Shown: one piece after another, positions 8,755 to 17,588 of the stretch
Layout of the letters: every line of letters starts with the position of its first letter
Position numbering within the stretch: position 1 is the stretch's first letter
Assembly: GCF_014645535.1 (NCBI RefSeq)
Contig: NZ_BMLX01000004.1
Coordinates: forward strand, 62,001-126,000
Source: Silvimonas iriomotensis
GTDB taxonomy: Bacteria; Pseudomonadota; Gammaproteobacteria; Burkholderiales; Chitinibacteraceae
Length of the DNA stretch: 64,000 nt
Direction of reading: 5' to 3'
Notes under the pieces: generated by a model
Told to the model about the DNA's origin: nothing
What the model saw: only the letters and a program-made list of their open reading frames with translations
Database searches by the model: none
Translations under genes and position numbers: made by a program

Positions 8755-10014
8755 TCAGGTGCGGCCAGCGCCCAGCCAATGCAAGACCCCCGCGCCCGCC
8801 GCGCGGCCGCTGGCAAAGCAGGCGGTCAACAGGTAGCCGCCGGTGGGCGCTTCCCAGTCCAGCATTTCGCCGGCGCAGAACACGCCGGGCAGGGCGCGCA
8901 GCATCAGATTGTGGTCCAGCGCGTCAAACCGCACGCCACCGGCGCTGCTGATGGCTTCATCCAGCGGGCGTGGGGCGATCAACTTGAGCGGCAGGGCCTT
9001 GATGGTGCGCGCCAGCCGCGTGGGGTCGGCCATTTCTTCCTTGCTGAGCACCTCACGTAGCAAACCGGCTTTGACCCCGGTCAGCCCCAGTTTGCTTTGC
9101 AAATGACTGGCCAGCGACCGCGAACCGCGCGGGATGGCTACTTCTGTCTGCACGCGCTCCAGGCTGCGGCCCGGCAACAGATCAACATAGATGGTGGCGC
9201 TGCCTTGCGCGGCAATGCGATCACGGATGGCGGCAGAGAACGCGTAGATCAGGCTGCCTTCCACGCCGGTCGCAGTGACGACAAACTCGCCCGGTTTGAC
9301 AGTGGTGGCACCGCGCGCATCGGTATACGACACCGCAACAGATTTGAGCGGCGCGCCAGCGTGTTTCTCGGCAAAAAAGGTGCTCCACGGCAAATCAAAA
9401 CCGCAGTTGCTGGGCTGCAGCGCTGCCACGTGCACGCCTTTTTCTGCCAGTAACGGCACCCAGGCACCGTCTGAACCCAGGCGGGACCAGCTGCCGCCGC
9501 CCATGGCCAGCACCACGGCATCGGCGTTGAGGGTGATCTCGCCCGCAGGCGTGGCAAAGCGCAGGCTGCCGGCTTCATCGCCCCAGCCCAGCCAGCGGTG
9601 ACGGACTTCAACCGTGACGCCGGCGTCTTTCAGCCGGTGCAGCCAGGCGCGCAAGAGCGGCGCAGCTTTCATTTCTTTGGGAAACACCCGGCCAGAGGTG
9701 CCGACAAAGGTCTCGATACCCAGGTCATGAATCCAGTTGCGCAGTTGATCTGGCGTAAAGGCATTGATCAACGGCGCCAGGGTTTCCGCACGTGCGCCGT
9801 AACGGCCCAGAAACGGGCCGATGGCTTCTGAATGCGTGATGTTCATGCCGCCCACGCCGGCCAGCAAAAACTTGCGTCCGACAGAAGGCATGGCATCGAA
9901 CACGGTCACTTTGGCGCCGCCCGCGGCCAGCACTTCTGCCGCCATCAGGCCGGCCGGACCCCCGCCAATAATGGCAACAACGGGCGAAGACGGAGAAGAA
10001 GGACGGGCAGGCAT
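8755..10014 (-). CDS. HI0933/YhiN-family FAD-dependent oxidoreductase (TIGR03862-like)
   Basis: A 419-residue flavoprotein. The N-terminal Rossmann motif is VAIIGGGPAGLMAAEVLA. Then come GRKFLLAGVGGMNITHSE, TSGRVFPKEMKAAPLLRAWL and, at the C-terminus, GVRFDALDHNLMLRALPGVFCAGEMLDWEAPTGGY (quoted here by position, about residues 370-405), which are signatures of the HI0933/YhiN family. The precise reaction is not known for the family. The ATG at 10014 is chosen because it sits just before the FAD-binding strand; a TTG at 10029 would add five residues. The flavin reductase gene follows 33 bp downstream on the same strand, so the two may be co-transcribed. Confidence 0.82.
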   Translation of the reverse strand: MPARPSSPSSPVVAIIGGGPAGLMAAEVLAAGGAKVTVFDAMPSVGRKFLLAGVGGMNITHSEAIGPFLGRYGARAETLAPLINAFTPDQLRNWIHDLGIETFVGTSGRVFPKEMKAAPLLRAWLHRLKDAGVTVEVRHRWLGWGDEAGSLRFATPAGEITLNADAVVLAMGGGSWSRLGSDGAWVPLLAEKGVHVAALQPSNCGFDLPWSTFFAEKHAGAPLKSVAVSYTDARGATTVKPGEFVVTATGVEGSLIYAFSAAIRDRIAAQGSATIYVDLLPGRSLERVQTEVAIPRGSRSLASHLQSKLGLTGVKAGLLREVLSKEEMADPTRLARTIKALPLKLIAPRPLDEAISSAGGVRFDALDHNLMLRALPGVFCAGEMLDWEAPTGGYLLTACFASGRAAGAGVLHWLGAGRT

Positions 10015-10130
10015 GGCGGTTCCAGGCAAAAGCTGTGAGACAAAACGTCATTGTACAGGTCGCAGCCGGTGGAGCGCGGGCGGGTGTTTGGGTACACTGC
10101 CGCGTCTTTCACTACTGCGGGCATGCCGAC

Positions 10131-10667
10131 GTGGCGCTCAAATCCACCATTTTCAAGGCCGAACTCTCCATTGCAGACATGGATCGCGGTTATTACGCCA
10201 CGCACGCGCTGACCATTGCCCAGCACCCGTCCGAAACCGACGAACGCATGATGCTGCGCCTGGTGGCTTTTGCCCGCCATGCCAGCGAGACGCTGGAATT
10301 TGGCCGCGGCATCAGTGATGAGGAAGACCCGTCTTTGTGGCAGCGCTCGCTGACCGAAGAGATCGAACTGTGGATTGATCTGGGCCTGCCTGATGAAAAG
10401 CGCATCAAGCGCGCGGCGCAGCGGGCCAATGAGGCCTGGATTTATGCCTATGGCGGCAGTGCTGCCGATATCTGGTACGGCAAGAACCAGGCGGAAATCC
10501 GGCGCTTTGACAATCTGCATGTGGTGTCGGTGAGCCCGGAGATCATGTCTGGTCTGGCGGGGCTGGTGGAGCGGACCATGCAGCTGCAGTGCACGATTCA
10601 GGATGGGGAGATGTGGCTCTCGGGTGACAAGGGGAGTTTGCAGGTGGTGGTGAAGGAAATGGGGTAA
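10131..10667 (+). CDS. YaeQ family protein
   Basis: A 178-residue YaeQ-family protein. It starts with GTG (read as Met), ALKSTIFKAELSIADMDRGYY, the conserved N-terminus, followed by ALTIAQHPSETDERMMLRL, EEDPSLWQRSL and DIWYGKNQAEIRRFDNL. The YaeQ fold resembles PD-(D/E)XK nucleases; E. coli YaeQ was first noted as a multicopy suppressor of rfaH loss, and its role is still unclear. The GTG at 10131 is chosen from family alignment; the frame is open further upstream. A structured repeat begins 70 bp after the stop. Confidence 0.85.
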   Translation: MALKSTIFKAELSIADMDRGYYATHALTIAQHPSETDERMMLRLVAFARHASETLEFGRGISDEEDPSLWQRSLTEEIELWIDLGLPDEKRIKRAAQRANEAWIYAYGGSAADIWYGKNQAEIRRFDNLHVVSVSPEIMSGLAGLVERTMQLQCTIQDGEMWLSGDKGSLQVVVKEMG

Positions 10668-10737
10668 GGGTTTTTTTGGGTGGGGCGGGGTGGGGTGGGT
10701 TTGGCGCCTGGTGACAGTCCACCATTGCTGTGTGTGT

Positions 10738-11055
10738 GTTAGCGCCTGACGGCGCGGTGTTTTGATACCGGCGGTGGCCGGAGCACGTTACTTTTCTTTG
10801 CTTCGCCAAAGAAAAGTAACCAAAAGAAAGGCGACCCCGGCGACTGCGCCCTTCGGGTTCCCTGTGCTTCTCGCAAGGCGCGGCTGGCTCGCGAGTTCGG
10901 CCTTTGGCCTACCGCTTCGCCTTGATCGCCGCGCCTTGCTGCGATGCTCGGCGCAGTCAAGGGGGCCCAACGTCAAAAGCAACCCCAACCCCAACCCCAA
11001 CCCCAACCCCGAAAGTCAACAGCAACCCTGGAAACCGTCTGCTTGCCAGAATGAG
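10738..11055 (+). repeat. Structured intergenic repeat, copy A (triple hairpin plus CCCCAA tail)
   Basis: The copy starts GTTAGCGCC. Hairpin 1 is GCGCC-TGAC-GGCGC. Hairpin 2 is CCGGC-GGTG-GCCGG. Hairpin 3 has 14-bp arms, GTTACTTTTCTTTG and CAAAGAAAAGTAAC, with a CTTCGC loop. A variable middle carries the distant pair GCAAGGCGCGG / CCGCGCCTTGC. Next comes a tail of CCCCAA units (about 10981-11010) and a conserved 3' end resembling CCGTCTGTTTGCAAGAAT. It begins 70 bp downstream of the YaeQ gene in the same orientation. Short frames across it are not credible genes. Confidence 0.85.
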
Positions 11056-11073
11056 CGGTTCCCCTCTCCACAT

Positions 11074-11209
11074 CGTCATTCCTGCGAAGGCAGGAATCCA
11101 GTACGCCCGCCGCAGGCGGGCTTTGCCTGGCAAACCAGTTTCAGTGCTTCGGCACACCTGTTTGCGCCTGGATTCCGGCCAAGGGGGCCGCCGAGGTCAG
11201 GAATGACGA
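11074..11209. repeat. MITE-like inverted pair of ATTCC...GGAAT repeats
   Basis: The left part has ATTCCTGCGAAGGCAGGAAT at 11078-11097 preceded by CGTC. The right part ends GGAATGACGAG. The two ends are inverted relative to each other (GTCATTCC ... GGAATGAC) and enclose about 70 bp. The core resembles the neisserial dRS3 repeat (ATTCCC-N8-GGGAAT) with changed but still paired inner bases. No coding capacity is seen. Confidence 0.6.
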
Positions 11210-11265
11210 GGCTGTGGTGTGCGTAAAAGAGCAGTTGCATCTGGCAGACCGGCACTTACACTCTG

Positions 11266-11307
11266 CACACCTCACACCTCACACCTCACACCTCACACCT
11301 CACACCT
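11266..11307. repeat. Tandem 7-bp repeat (CACACCT)6
   Basis: Six perfect head-to-tail copies of CACACCT occupy this stretch, about 140 bp before the downstream periplasmic binding protein gene. Nothing else is recognised between the repeats and that gene. A slipped-strand contraction or expansion would change promoter spacing only if the promoter lies upstream of it, which is not known. Confidence 0.8.
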
Positions 11308-11444
11308 CGTACCAAATTCCCTAACCCGCAAACCAACCGTTCTTTGGCATCACGCCCCCTCTGCAGTTAAGCTGACAGCGTTGCCACCAGCGGCGTATCT
11401 TGCCGTTGCGTAAAAAACCAGAATACCCGCAGGAGAAAAAAACC

Positions 11445-13022
11445 ATGGTTCTGAGGATGCTCGCCGTTGTCGCCGTCGCTGTGCCGGCGCTGGCTTTGGC
11501 CAAACCGTTGTCGGTGTGTACCGATGCCAATCCGGATGGCTTTGATGTGGTGCAGTACAACGCCCTTGTCACGACCAATGCCTCGGCGGATGTGTTGTTC
11601 AGCCGGCTGGTGGAGTACGACGCGCAGGCGGGCAAGGTGGTGCCGGCGGTGGCGCAGTCCTGGACGGCCAGTGATGATGGTCTGACCTGGACATTCAAAC
11701 TGCGCAGCGATGTCCAGTTTGGCGCGACGGACTGGTTCAAGCCTACGCGGCCGTTGAATGCTGATGACGTGGTGTTTACCTTCGAGCGCGTGTTCAACAC
11801 GCAGCATCCCTGGTACAAAACCTCGCCCAGTGGTTATCCCAGCGTGCAGTCGCTGCAGTTGAACAAGCTGGTCAAGGCGGTCAAGAAGGTGGATGACCAC
11901 ACCGTGCAGTTTGAACTCAATTATCCGGATGCCACGTTCCTGCCGACGCTGACCATGGGCTGGGCGTCGATTTATTCGGCGGAGTACGCCAACAAGCTGG
12001 GCGTGGCCAAAGCGGGTGACCTCAACACCAAACCGGTCGGCAGCGGGCCGTTTGTGCTCAAGTCGTTCCAGAAAGACGCGGTGATCCGTTACGACGCCAA
12101 TCCCAACTGGTTTGGCGGCAAGCCCAAGGCGGAAAAGCTGATTTTTGCGATCACGCCAGATGCCACGGTGCGGTTGCAGCGCCTCAAGGCCGGCGAGTGC
12201 CAGATTGCGCTGGCGCCCAAGCCGCTGGATATCCAGTCTGCCAAGGCCGACAAGAACCTCAAGGTGGTTGATAACGCGGCATTCATGACGGCGTTTGTGG
12301 CTATCAACACGCAGCACAAACCGCTCGATAACGCCCTGGTGCGTCAGGCCATCAATTACGCGTTTGATGCCAAAACCTATCTGAAGACGGTGTTTGATGG
12401 CACGGCGCAAGACGCCAGCCGGCCGTTCCCGCCCAATACCTGGAGCTTTGACAAAGACCTGGGGGATTACAGCTACGATCCGGCCAAAGCCAAAGAGCTG
12501 TTGAAAAAGGCCGGTTTTCCCAACGGTTTTGAAACCACGATCTGGACGCGCCCGACCGGCAGCGTGCTGAACCCCAACCCCAAGGCCGGCGCAGAGTTGT
12601 TGCAGTCTGATCTGGCCAAGGTGGGTATCAAGGCCACTATCAAGACCATTGAATGGGGCGAGTTGATCAAGCGCGGCAAGGCGGGCGAGCATGATCTCCT
12701 GTTCATGGGCTGGGCGGGGGATAACGGTGATCCGGATAACTTCTTCACGCCGCAATTCAGTTGCGCCGCCGTGCAGTCGGGCACCAACTTTGCCCGCTAT
12801 TGCGACTCGCAACTGGACAAGCTGATTGCCGATGGCAAAAAGGTGAGCGATATCAACCAGCGCACCAAGCTTTACCGCAACGCGCAGAAAGTGATTTTTG
12901 ACCAGGCGCTGTGGGTGCCGCTGGCGTACCCGACAGCCTACGCGCTGACGCGTGCCAATGTGTCCGGGTACAAGGTCAGCCCGTTTGGCCGTCAGGACTT
13001 TGCCGGTGTTACGGTGAACTGA
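11445..13022 (+). CDS. ABC transporter periplasmic peptide-binding protein (SBP family 5)
   Basis: A 525-residue solute-binding protein of the DppA/OppA family. A signal peptide is visible (VLRMLAVVAVAVPALALA, cleavage before KPLSV). The body has VQYNALVTTNASADVLFSRLV, TFKLRSDVQF, RQAINYAFD and MGWAGDNGDPDNFF, typical of dipeptide-binding SBPs. It should capture peptides or a similar ligand in the periplasm for an ABC importer, but no permease or ATPase genes are adjacent. The ATG at 11445 follows AGGAG at 11431. A strong terminator lies 17 bp after the stop, so it is probably monocistronic. Confidence 0.87.
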   Translation: MVLRMLAVVAVAVPALALAKPLSVCTDANPDGFDVVQYNALVTTNASADVLFSRLVEYDAQAGKVVPAVAQSWTASDDGLTWTFKLRSDVQFGATDWFKPTRPLNADDVVFTFERVFNTQHPWYKTSPSGYPSVQSLQLNKLVKAVKKVDDHTVQFELNYPDATFLPTLTMGWASIYSAEYANKLGVAKAGDLNTKPVGSGPFVLKSFQKDAVIRYDANPNWFGGKPKAEKLIFAITPDATVRLQRLKAGECQIALAPKPLDIQSAKADKNLKVVDNAAFMTAFVAINTQHKPLDNALVRQAINYAFDAKTYLKTVFDGTAQDASRPFPPNTWSFDKDLGDYSYDPAKAKELLKKAGFPNGFETTIWTRPTGSVLNPNPKAGAELLQSDLAKVGIKATIKTIEWGELIKRGKAGEHDLLFMGWAGDNGDPDNFFTPQFSCAAVQSGTNFARYCDSQLDKLIADGKKVSDINQRTKLYRNAQKVIFDQALWVPLAYPTAYALTRANVSGYKVSPFGRQDFAGVTVN

Positions 13023-13038
13023 TCCGGTTCATGCGCGC

Positions 13039-13070
13039 AAAAAGGCCAACCGCTGCGGTTGGCCTTTTTT
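13039..13070 (+). terminator. Intrinsic terminator after the SBP gene
   Basis: AAAGGCCAACCG and CGGTTGGCCTTTTTT form a GC-rich stem with a very short loop followed by six T. It ends transcription of the binding-protein gene; the converging LysR gene begins its 3' end at 13099. Confidence 0.9.
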
Positions 13071-13098
13071 CTGGTATCCGGGCGGCCAGGCGGGTTGA

Positions 13099-13953
13099 TC
13101 AGAATGCCCGCAGCGCTGCGCTCATCACCCGCAAGGCGCTGCGCGAACGTTCATCGTGCACGCTGCGATACAGCACCACATTGGTCGGTTGCAGCGCGGG
13201 CAAGCCCAGTCGCTCCCGTACCGGCACCAGTCCGGGCGGGGCGGCCCGCCGACCCATGGCACCCACGGCCAGACCGGCCAGCACGGCGGCGCTCAGCGCG
13301 CTGACGCCGTCGCCCACAAACACTTCCAGCCAGCTGATCCCGGCGCCGTCTAGCGCTTCGATCACATTGGTGCGCAGGCCGCACGGCGGGGCCAGCATGG
13401 CCAGGCGCAGGGGCTCGTTGGCTGTCCAGCAGGTGTCGGGCAGGGCAAACCAGTCCATGTCGTCTTCAAACAGGATCTCGCCATCCTGGCGCTCAAACTG
13501 GCGATCAGTGTGATGCAACACGTAGGCCGCATCCAGTTGTCCGGCGTCGTAACTGGCCAGCACCTCGGCCGAGGTTGCCACGCGTACTTCAATCACCAGC
13601 GCCGGGTCATGGGCCGCCACGCGCGCCAGCAAGCCGGGCAGCGATGCGCCGGCAATATGGCCGCTGAAGCCCACCCGCAAACGGCGCGGCGGGGCGTGCA
13701 GTACAGACCATGCCCGGTCGTGCGCGGCCAGCAGTTCGCGCGCGGCGGTCAAAAAGGCCTGGCCTTCCATCGATAACCGTACCTGGCGCGGCGTGCGTTC
13801 CAGCAGGCGCCGATCCAGATGGGTCTCCAGTCGCTTCAGTTTCAGGCTGACGGCCGATTGCGTGGTGTCCAGCGCCTCGGCGGCGCGGGTAAAGCTTTGC
13901 ATGTCGGCCACCAGCACAAAGGCCTGCACGGCATCCAGATCCAGCGTATTCAT
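13099..13953 (-). CDS. LysR-family transcriptional regulator
   Basis: A 284-residue LysR regulator. The N-terminal winged helix is AVQAFVLVADMQSFTRAAEALDTTQSAVSLKLKRLE (described by residues 8-43), followed by an effector domain starting near residue 90 (RRLRVGFSGHIAGASLPGLLARV). It is transcribed divergently from the MFS gene at 14062 with a 108-bp shared region, the standard layout for a LysR protein controlling its neighbour. The inducer is unknown. Confidence 0.9.
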   Translation of the reverse strand: MNTLDLDAVQAFVLVADMQSFTRAAEALDTTQSAVSLKLKRLETHLDRRLLERTPRQVRLSMEGQAFLTAARELLAAHDRAWSVLHAPPRRLRVGFSGHIAGASLPGLLARVAAHDPALVIEVRVATSAEVLASYDAGQLDAAYVLHHTDRQFERQDGEILFEDDMDWFALPDTCWTANEPLRLAMLAPPCGLRTNVIEALDGAGISWLEVFVGDGVSALSAAVLAGLAVGAMGRRAAPPGLVPVRERLGLPALQPTNVVLYRSVHDERSRSALRVMSAALRAF

Positions 13954-14061
13954 GGCGGATTCACTATTTCAAATCATCATCACTGAAATATTCAACCATA
14001 TCTGTTTGTTATGGCAAGCCGGTGCGACGATGGGTACCGTCCATTCAGCCTGGAGCGCGCC

Positions 14062-15357
14062 ATGTCGACGCATCTTGATATCCACCATTTGCCGGCCAAT
14101 CACCGCTGGAAAATCCTCGGCCTGGGGTTTGCTGCCAACGCGGCGTTCTCGGCCACTTTTGCCGGTATCCCGGCGACGTCGGTCTTGCTGCGCGCCGATT
14201 ACCACCTTGATACCCACCAGTTGGGCCTGGTGCTGGGCATGATGGGCCTCGGGGTGGCGGTCAGCGAGTTACCCTGGGGCATGCTGACGGATCGCTGGGG
14301 TGATCGCCGCGTGTTGTTGCTGGGTCTGTTCAGCATTGCGGCCTGGCTGCTGTTCATGATGCTGCGGGTGTCGCCCGCGCCGGGCTACGTACCAACCATG
14401 GCTGCGCTGATGCCGGGTTTGTTGCTGGTGGGTTTGCTGGGCGGCAGCGTGAACGGTTCCAGCGGTCGCGCCATCATGGCCTGGTTTACCGACAAGGAAC
14501 GCGGCCTGGCCATGAGCATTCGCCAGACTGCCGTGCCGTTTGGTGGGGCGCTGGGCGCCCTGGTGTTGCCGCCGCTGGCCCGCTGGGGCGGCTTTGGCAT
14601 GGTGTACGGCGCACTGGCGTTGTTCTGCCTGCTCAATGGCGTACTGGCCTGGCGCTGGCTGCATGAACCGCCGCACCATGAAGCAACCACAAAGCGCACC
14701 GGCACCACCGCGAACGTGCCGCCACTGCAAGATCCGGTTTTGCTGCGCATGACGCTGGGCATTGGTCTGCTGTGCGTGCCGCAAGTCGCCGTGCTGACCT
14801 TTACCCCGGTGTTCCTGCACGACTTTGGCCACTTTGGCACGCTGGTGGCCTCTGTGGCGCTGATTACCGTGCAACTGGGCGGCGGCGCGCTGCGGGTCTG
14901 GAGCGGCTACTGGACTGACCGCCATCACAATCGGCAGCGTTACATTGCAGCCTGCGCCTCGATCAGCGTGTTGTTGTTTGCCCTGCTGGCCTTGCTGGTA
15001 CTGGCGCAGATGCTGGTTGCGCCGCTGGCCAGCGTATTGCGGCTGGCTGTAGTGGTGGCGCTGGTCGCCGCTGGGCTGGGCGTATCGGCATGGCATGGTG
15101 TGGCGTATACCGAACTGGCTACCCAGGCGGGCGCCCAGCGGGCTGGCACCGCGCTGGGCATGGGCAACGCGGCGGTGTTTGTGGCGTTCTTCATCACGCC
15201 GATGGTCATCCCGGTCCTGAACGGTTTCTCTGGCTGGCCCGCCGTCTGGTTGATGGGCAGCCTGGGGGCATTGCTGGCGCTGTTTGCCTTTCGCCAGGGC
15301 AACGCGGCGGTGGTCCGTAACGCGGCCTTGCAGGTGCAACGACGCGGCGCCCGCTAA
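14062..15357 (+). CDS. Major facilitator superfamily transporter
   Basis: A 431-residue MFS protein with about twelve hydrophobic segments. The loop between the second and third helices carries the MFS signature GMLTDRWGDRRVLLLG. The ATG at 14062 follows TGGAG and is preferred over an in-frame codon 17 residues upstream. It is divergent from the LysR gene that probably controls it. The substrate is not evident; drug, organic acid and sugar transporters all share this architecture. Confidence 0.85.
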   Translation: MSTHLDIHHLPANHRWKILGLGFAANAAFSATFAGIPATSVLLRADYHLDTHQLGLVLGMMGLGVAVSELPWGMLTDRWGDRRVLLLGLFSIAAWLLFMMLRVSPAPGYVPTMAALMPGLLLVGLLGGSVNGSSGRAIMAWFTDKERGLAMSIRQTAVPFGGALGALVLPPLARWGGFGMVYGALALFCLLNGVLAWRWLHEPPHHEATTKRTGTTANVPPLQDPVLLRMTLGIGLLCVPQVAVLTFTPVFLHDFGHFGTLVASVALITVQLGGGALRVWSGYWTDRHHNRQRYIAACASISVLLFALLALLVLAQMLVAPLASVLRLAVVVALVAAGLGVSAWHGVAYTELATQAGAQRAGTALGMGNAAVFVAFFITPMVIPVLNGFSGWPAVWLMGSLGALLALFAFRQGNAAVVRNAALQVQRRGAR

Positions 15358-15487
15358 GCCCGCCGGGGCAGGCTGGCCTGCGACGGGAAAAATTCCGCCG
15401 TAATCGACAGTCTGCCCTAGCCGTATCCGCGCAGATGGCGCAAGATGTCGGGCTGTTCGACACAGACACCCGATTAGCGAGGATGCA

Positions 15488-16804
15488 ATGCAAGAAGTAA
15501 ACAGCGCACTGCCGGCAGGCGAACTGGCAAGCCTGAGCAACGACGACCTGCAACGCTTTTATACCGCCGCGAACGAACGCTATACCGCGTTCCGCGCCCG
15601 TGGCCTCAAGCTCGACTCCACCCGCGGCAAACCGTCCGCAGACCAGCTTGATCTGTCCAACGGCCTCCTGGCCGCCGTGGATGAATCCGAAGCCCGTGGC
15701 GGTGGCGATCTGCGCAACTACGGCGGCGGCGTCAACGGCCTGCCGCAAGCGCGTGAACTGTTTGCCCCCATGCTGGGCGCACCGGCCGCGCAAGTGGTCG
15801 TGGCAGAGAACTCCTCGCTGGCGCTGATGCACGACACCATCGTGTACGCGCTGCTCAAGGGCGTACCGGGCGGCAAGGCCGGCTGGTCGACCGAGCCGGT
15901 GACCTTCCTGTGCCCGGCCCCGGGTTACGATCGCCACTTTGCGATCTGTGCCCAGTACGGCATCAAGATGATTGCCGTGCCGATGACCGGTACTGGCCCG
16001 GATATGGATATCGTCGAAAAGCTGGTTGCTGAAGACGCGTCCATCAAGGGCATGTGGTGCGTGCCCAAGTACGCCAACCCGACTGGCGATATCTACTCGG
16101 ACGAAGTGGTTGTGCGCCTGGCGAAGATGAAAACCGCCGCCGCCGATTTCCGCATTTTCTGGGATAACGCCTACGCCGTTCACCACCTGACCGACAAGAA
16201 GCACGAGATCGCCAACATTCTGGAAGCCTGCGCGGCAGCCGGTAACGCTGATCGCGCCTTCGTGTTTGCCTCCACCTCCAAGATCACCCTGGCGGGCGCA
16301 GGTCTGGCGCTGTTTGCATCGTCCCCGGCCAACGTGGCCTGGATGACCAAAAACATGGGCTTTCGCTCGATTGGTCCGGACAAGATCAACCAGCTGCGCC
16401 ACGTGAAGTTCCTGAAAGACTTCGCCGGCCTGGAAGCGCTGATGGAAAAACATCGCGCCCTGATCGTGCCAAAGATGAACGCCGTGCTGGACGTGCTCAA
16501 GCAAGAACTGGCTGGCCGTGGCGTTGCCACCTGGACCAACCCGGATGGCGGTTACTTCATCAGCTTTGACGTGCGCGAAGGCTGCGCCAAGCGCGTGGTG
16601 CAACTGGCAGAAGAAGCCGGTGTCGCCATGGTGCCGGCCGGCAATACCTTCCCCAACGGCAATGATCCGAAAGACAGCAACATCCGTATCGCCCCGACCT
16701 TCCCGGCGCTGGATGGTGTGAAACTGGCGGCCGAGGGCATTGCCTTGGCCACGCTGGTCGGCGTTGCCGAAAACGAGTTGAAAAAACGCGGCCTGGCTGC
16801 GTAA
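15488..16804 (+). CDS. Type Ic aspartate aminotransferase-like PLP enzyme
   Basis: A 438-residue class I/II aminotransferase of the alternative (type Ic) aspartate aminotransferase group. Characteristic segments are LDSTRGKPSADQLDLSNGLL near the start, WCVPKYANPTGDIYSDEVV, and the PLP lysine in STSKITLAGAG at Lys265. The family is thought to convert aspartate and 2-oxoglutarate to oxaloacetate and glutamate; substrate preference is inferred. It stands alone, has GAGGATG before its start, and ends in a strong terminator. Confidence 0.85.
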   Translation: MQEVNSALPAGELASLSNDDLQRFYTAANERYTAFRARGLKLDSTRGKPSADQLDLSNGLLAAVDESEARGGGDLRNYGGGVNGLPQARELFAPMLGAPAAQVVVAENSSLALMHDTIVYALLKGVPGGKAGWSTEPVTFLCPAPGYDRHFAICAQYGIKMIAVPMTGTGPDMDIVEKLVAEDASIKGMWCVPKYANPTGDIYSDEVVVRLAKMKTAAADFRIFWDNAYAVHHLTDKKHEIANILEACAAAGNADRAFVFASTSKITLAGAGLALFASSPANVAWMTKNMGFRSIGPDKINQLRHVKFLKDFAGLEALMEKHRALIVPKMNAVLDVLKQELAGRGVATWTNPDGGYFISFDVREGCAKRVVQLAEEAGVAMVPAGNTFPNGNDPKDSNIRIAPTFPALDGVKLAAEGIALATLVGVAENELKKRGLAA

Positions 16805-16810
16805 TCAAAT

Positions 16811-16840
16811 AAACGGGCGCTGATCACAGCGCCCGTTTTT
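16811..16840 (+). terminator. Intrinsic terminator after the aminotransferase gene
   Basis: AACGGGCGCTG and CAGCGCCCGTT form a near-perfect stem around ATCA, followed by TTTTTCTTT. It starts 7 bp after the stop codon and separates this gene from the GFA-domain gene. Confidence 0.9.
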
Positions 16841-16855
16841 CTTTGGAGGCAGGCC

Positions 16856-17203
16856 ATGCAATATCGCGGCGGTTGTCATTGCGGTCAGGTGGCGTTTGAG
16901 GTGGAAGGCACGATCGAAGGCGCAGTCACGTGTAATTGTTCGATCTGCCAGCGCAAGGGCATGATGATGTGGTTTGTGCCCAGAGCCAGTTTTCGTCTCA
17001 TCACGCCGGAAGAAAACAGCCGCGTGTATACCTTCAACAAGCATCGCATCAAGCACCGGTTCTGTCCGCAATGCGGCATCCAGGTGTATGCCGAGAGCAC
17101 TGACAAGCAGGGCAATCCGATTGCGGCGGTGAATGTGCGTTGTATTGAGGGGATTGATCTGGCGGCGATCCCGGTGAAGGAGTTTGATGGGCGGAGTATG
17201 TGA
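16856..17203 (+). CDS. GFA (CENP-V/Mss4-fold) zinc-binding family protein
   Basis: A 115-residue protein of the GFA/CENP-V family. Zinc-binding cysteines are in GGCHCGQV (Cys7, Cys9), CNCSICQRKG (Cys26, Cys28, Cys31) and FCPQCG (two more near residue 70). Members were named for glutathione-dependent formaldehyde activation, but that activity is disputed and the true role is generally unknown. GGAGGC precedes the ATG. A structured repeat begins 41 bp after the stop. Confidence 0.87.
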   Translation: MQYRGGCHCGQVAFEVEGTIEGAVTCNCSICQRKGMMMWFVPRASFRLITPEENSRVYTFNKHRIKHRFCPQCGIQVYAESTDKQGNPIAAVNVRCIEGIDLAAIPVKEFDGRSM

Positions 17204-17244
17204 GGCTGTTGCGGTGAGCCACCGTAGCGGTTGTAACAGCGTGT

Positions 17245-17545
17245 GTTAGCGCCTGACGGCGCGGTGTTTTGATACCGGGGGTGCCCGGACCACGTTACTT
17301 TCTTTGCTTCGCCAAAGAAAGTAACCAAAGAAAGGCGACCCCAGCGACTGCGCTCGCTGCGCGAGTTCCCTGCGCTTCTCGCAAGGCGCGGCTGGCTACG
17401 GGAACTCGCTTCGCTCAGACACCCCTCCGCCGAAACCCCGCGCCTTGCTGCGATGCTCGGCGCAGTCAAAGGGGCCCAACGTCAAAAGCAACGGCAACCC
17501 CAGCCCCAACCCCAACCCCGCAAGCCGTCTGTTTGCAAGAATGGT
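17245..17545 (+). repeat. Structured intergenic repeat, copy B (triple hairpin plus CCCCAA tail)
   Basis: Same order as copy A: GTTAGCGCC, GCGCC/GGCGC hairpin, CCGGG-GGTG-CCCGG hairpin, then GTTACTTTCTTTG and CAAAGAAAGTAAC around CTTCGC. Compared with copy A, both arms of hairpin 3 are one base shorter, so the length change is matched on both sides. The distant pair GCAAGGCGCGG / CCGCGCCTTGC is kept. The tail has CCCCAA-type units, and the 3' end is CCGTCTGTTTGCAAGAAT. It lies 41 bp after the GFA gene in the same direction. Confidence 0.85.
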
Positions 17546-17588
17546 TGGCCCCCAACGTCGCCGTTCCCGCCAAAGGGCCAAACCGTTC

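Noticed and set aside
10762-11226. Overlapping short open frames within repeat copy A, with look-alikes in every other copy
   Set aside because: Frames recur because the DNA repeats. They differ in reading frame and ends between copies, lack ribosome-binding sites, and cross the hairpins and hexamer arrays.
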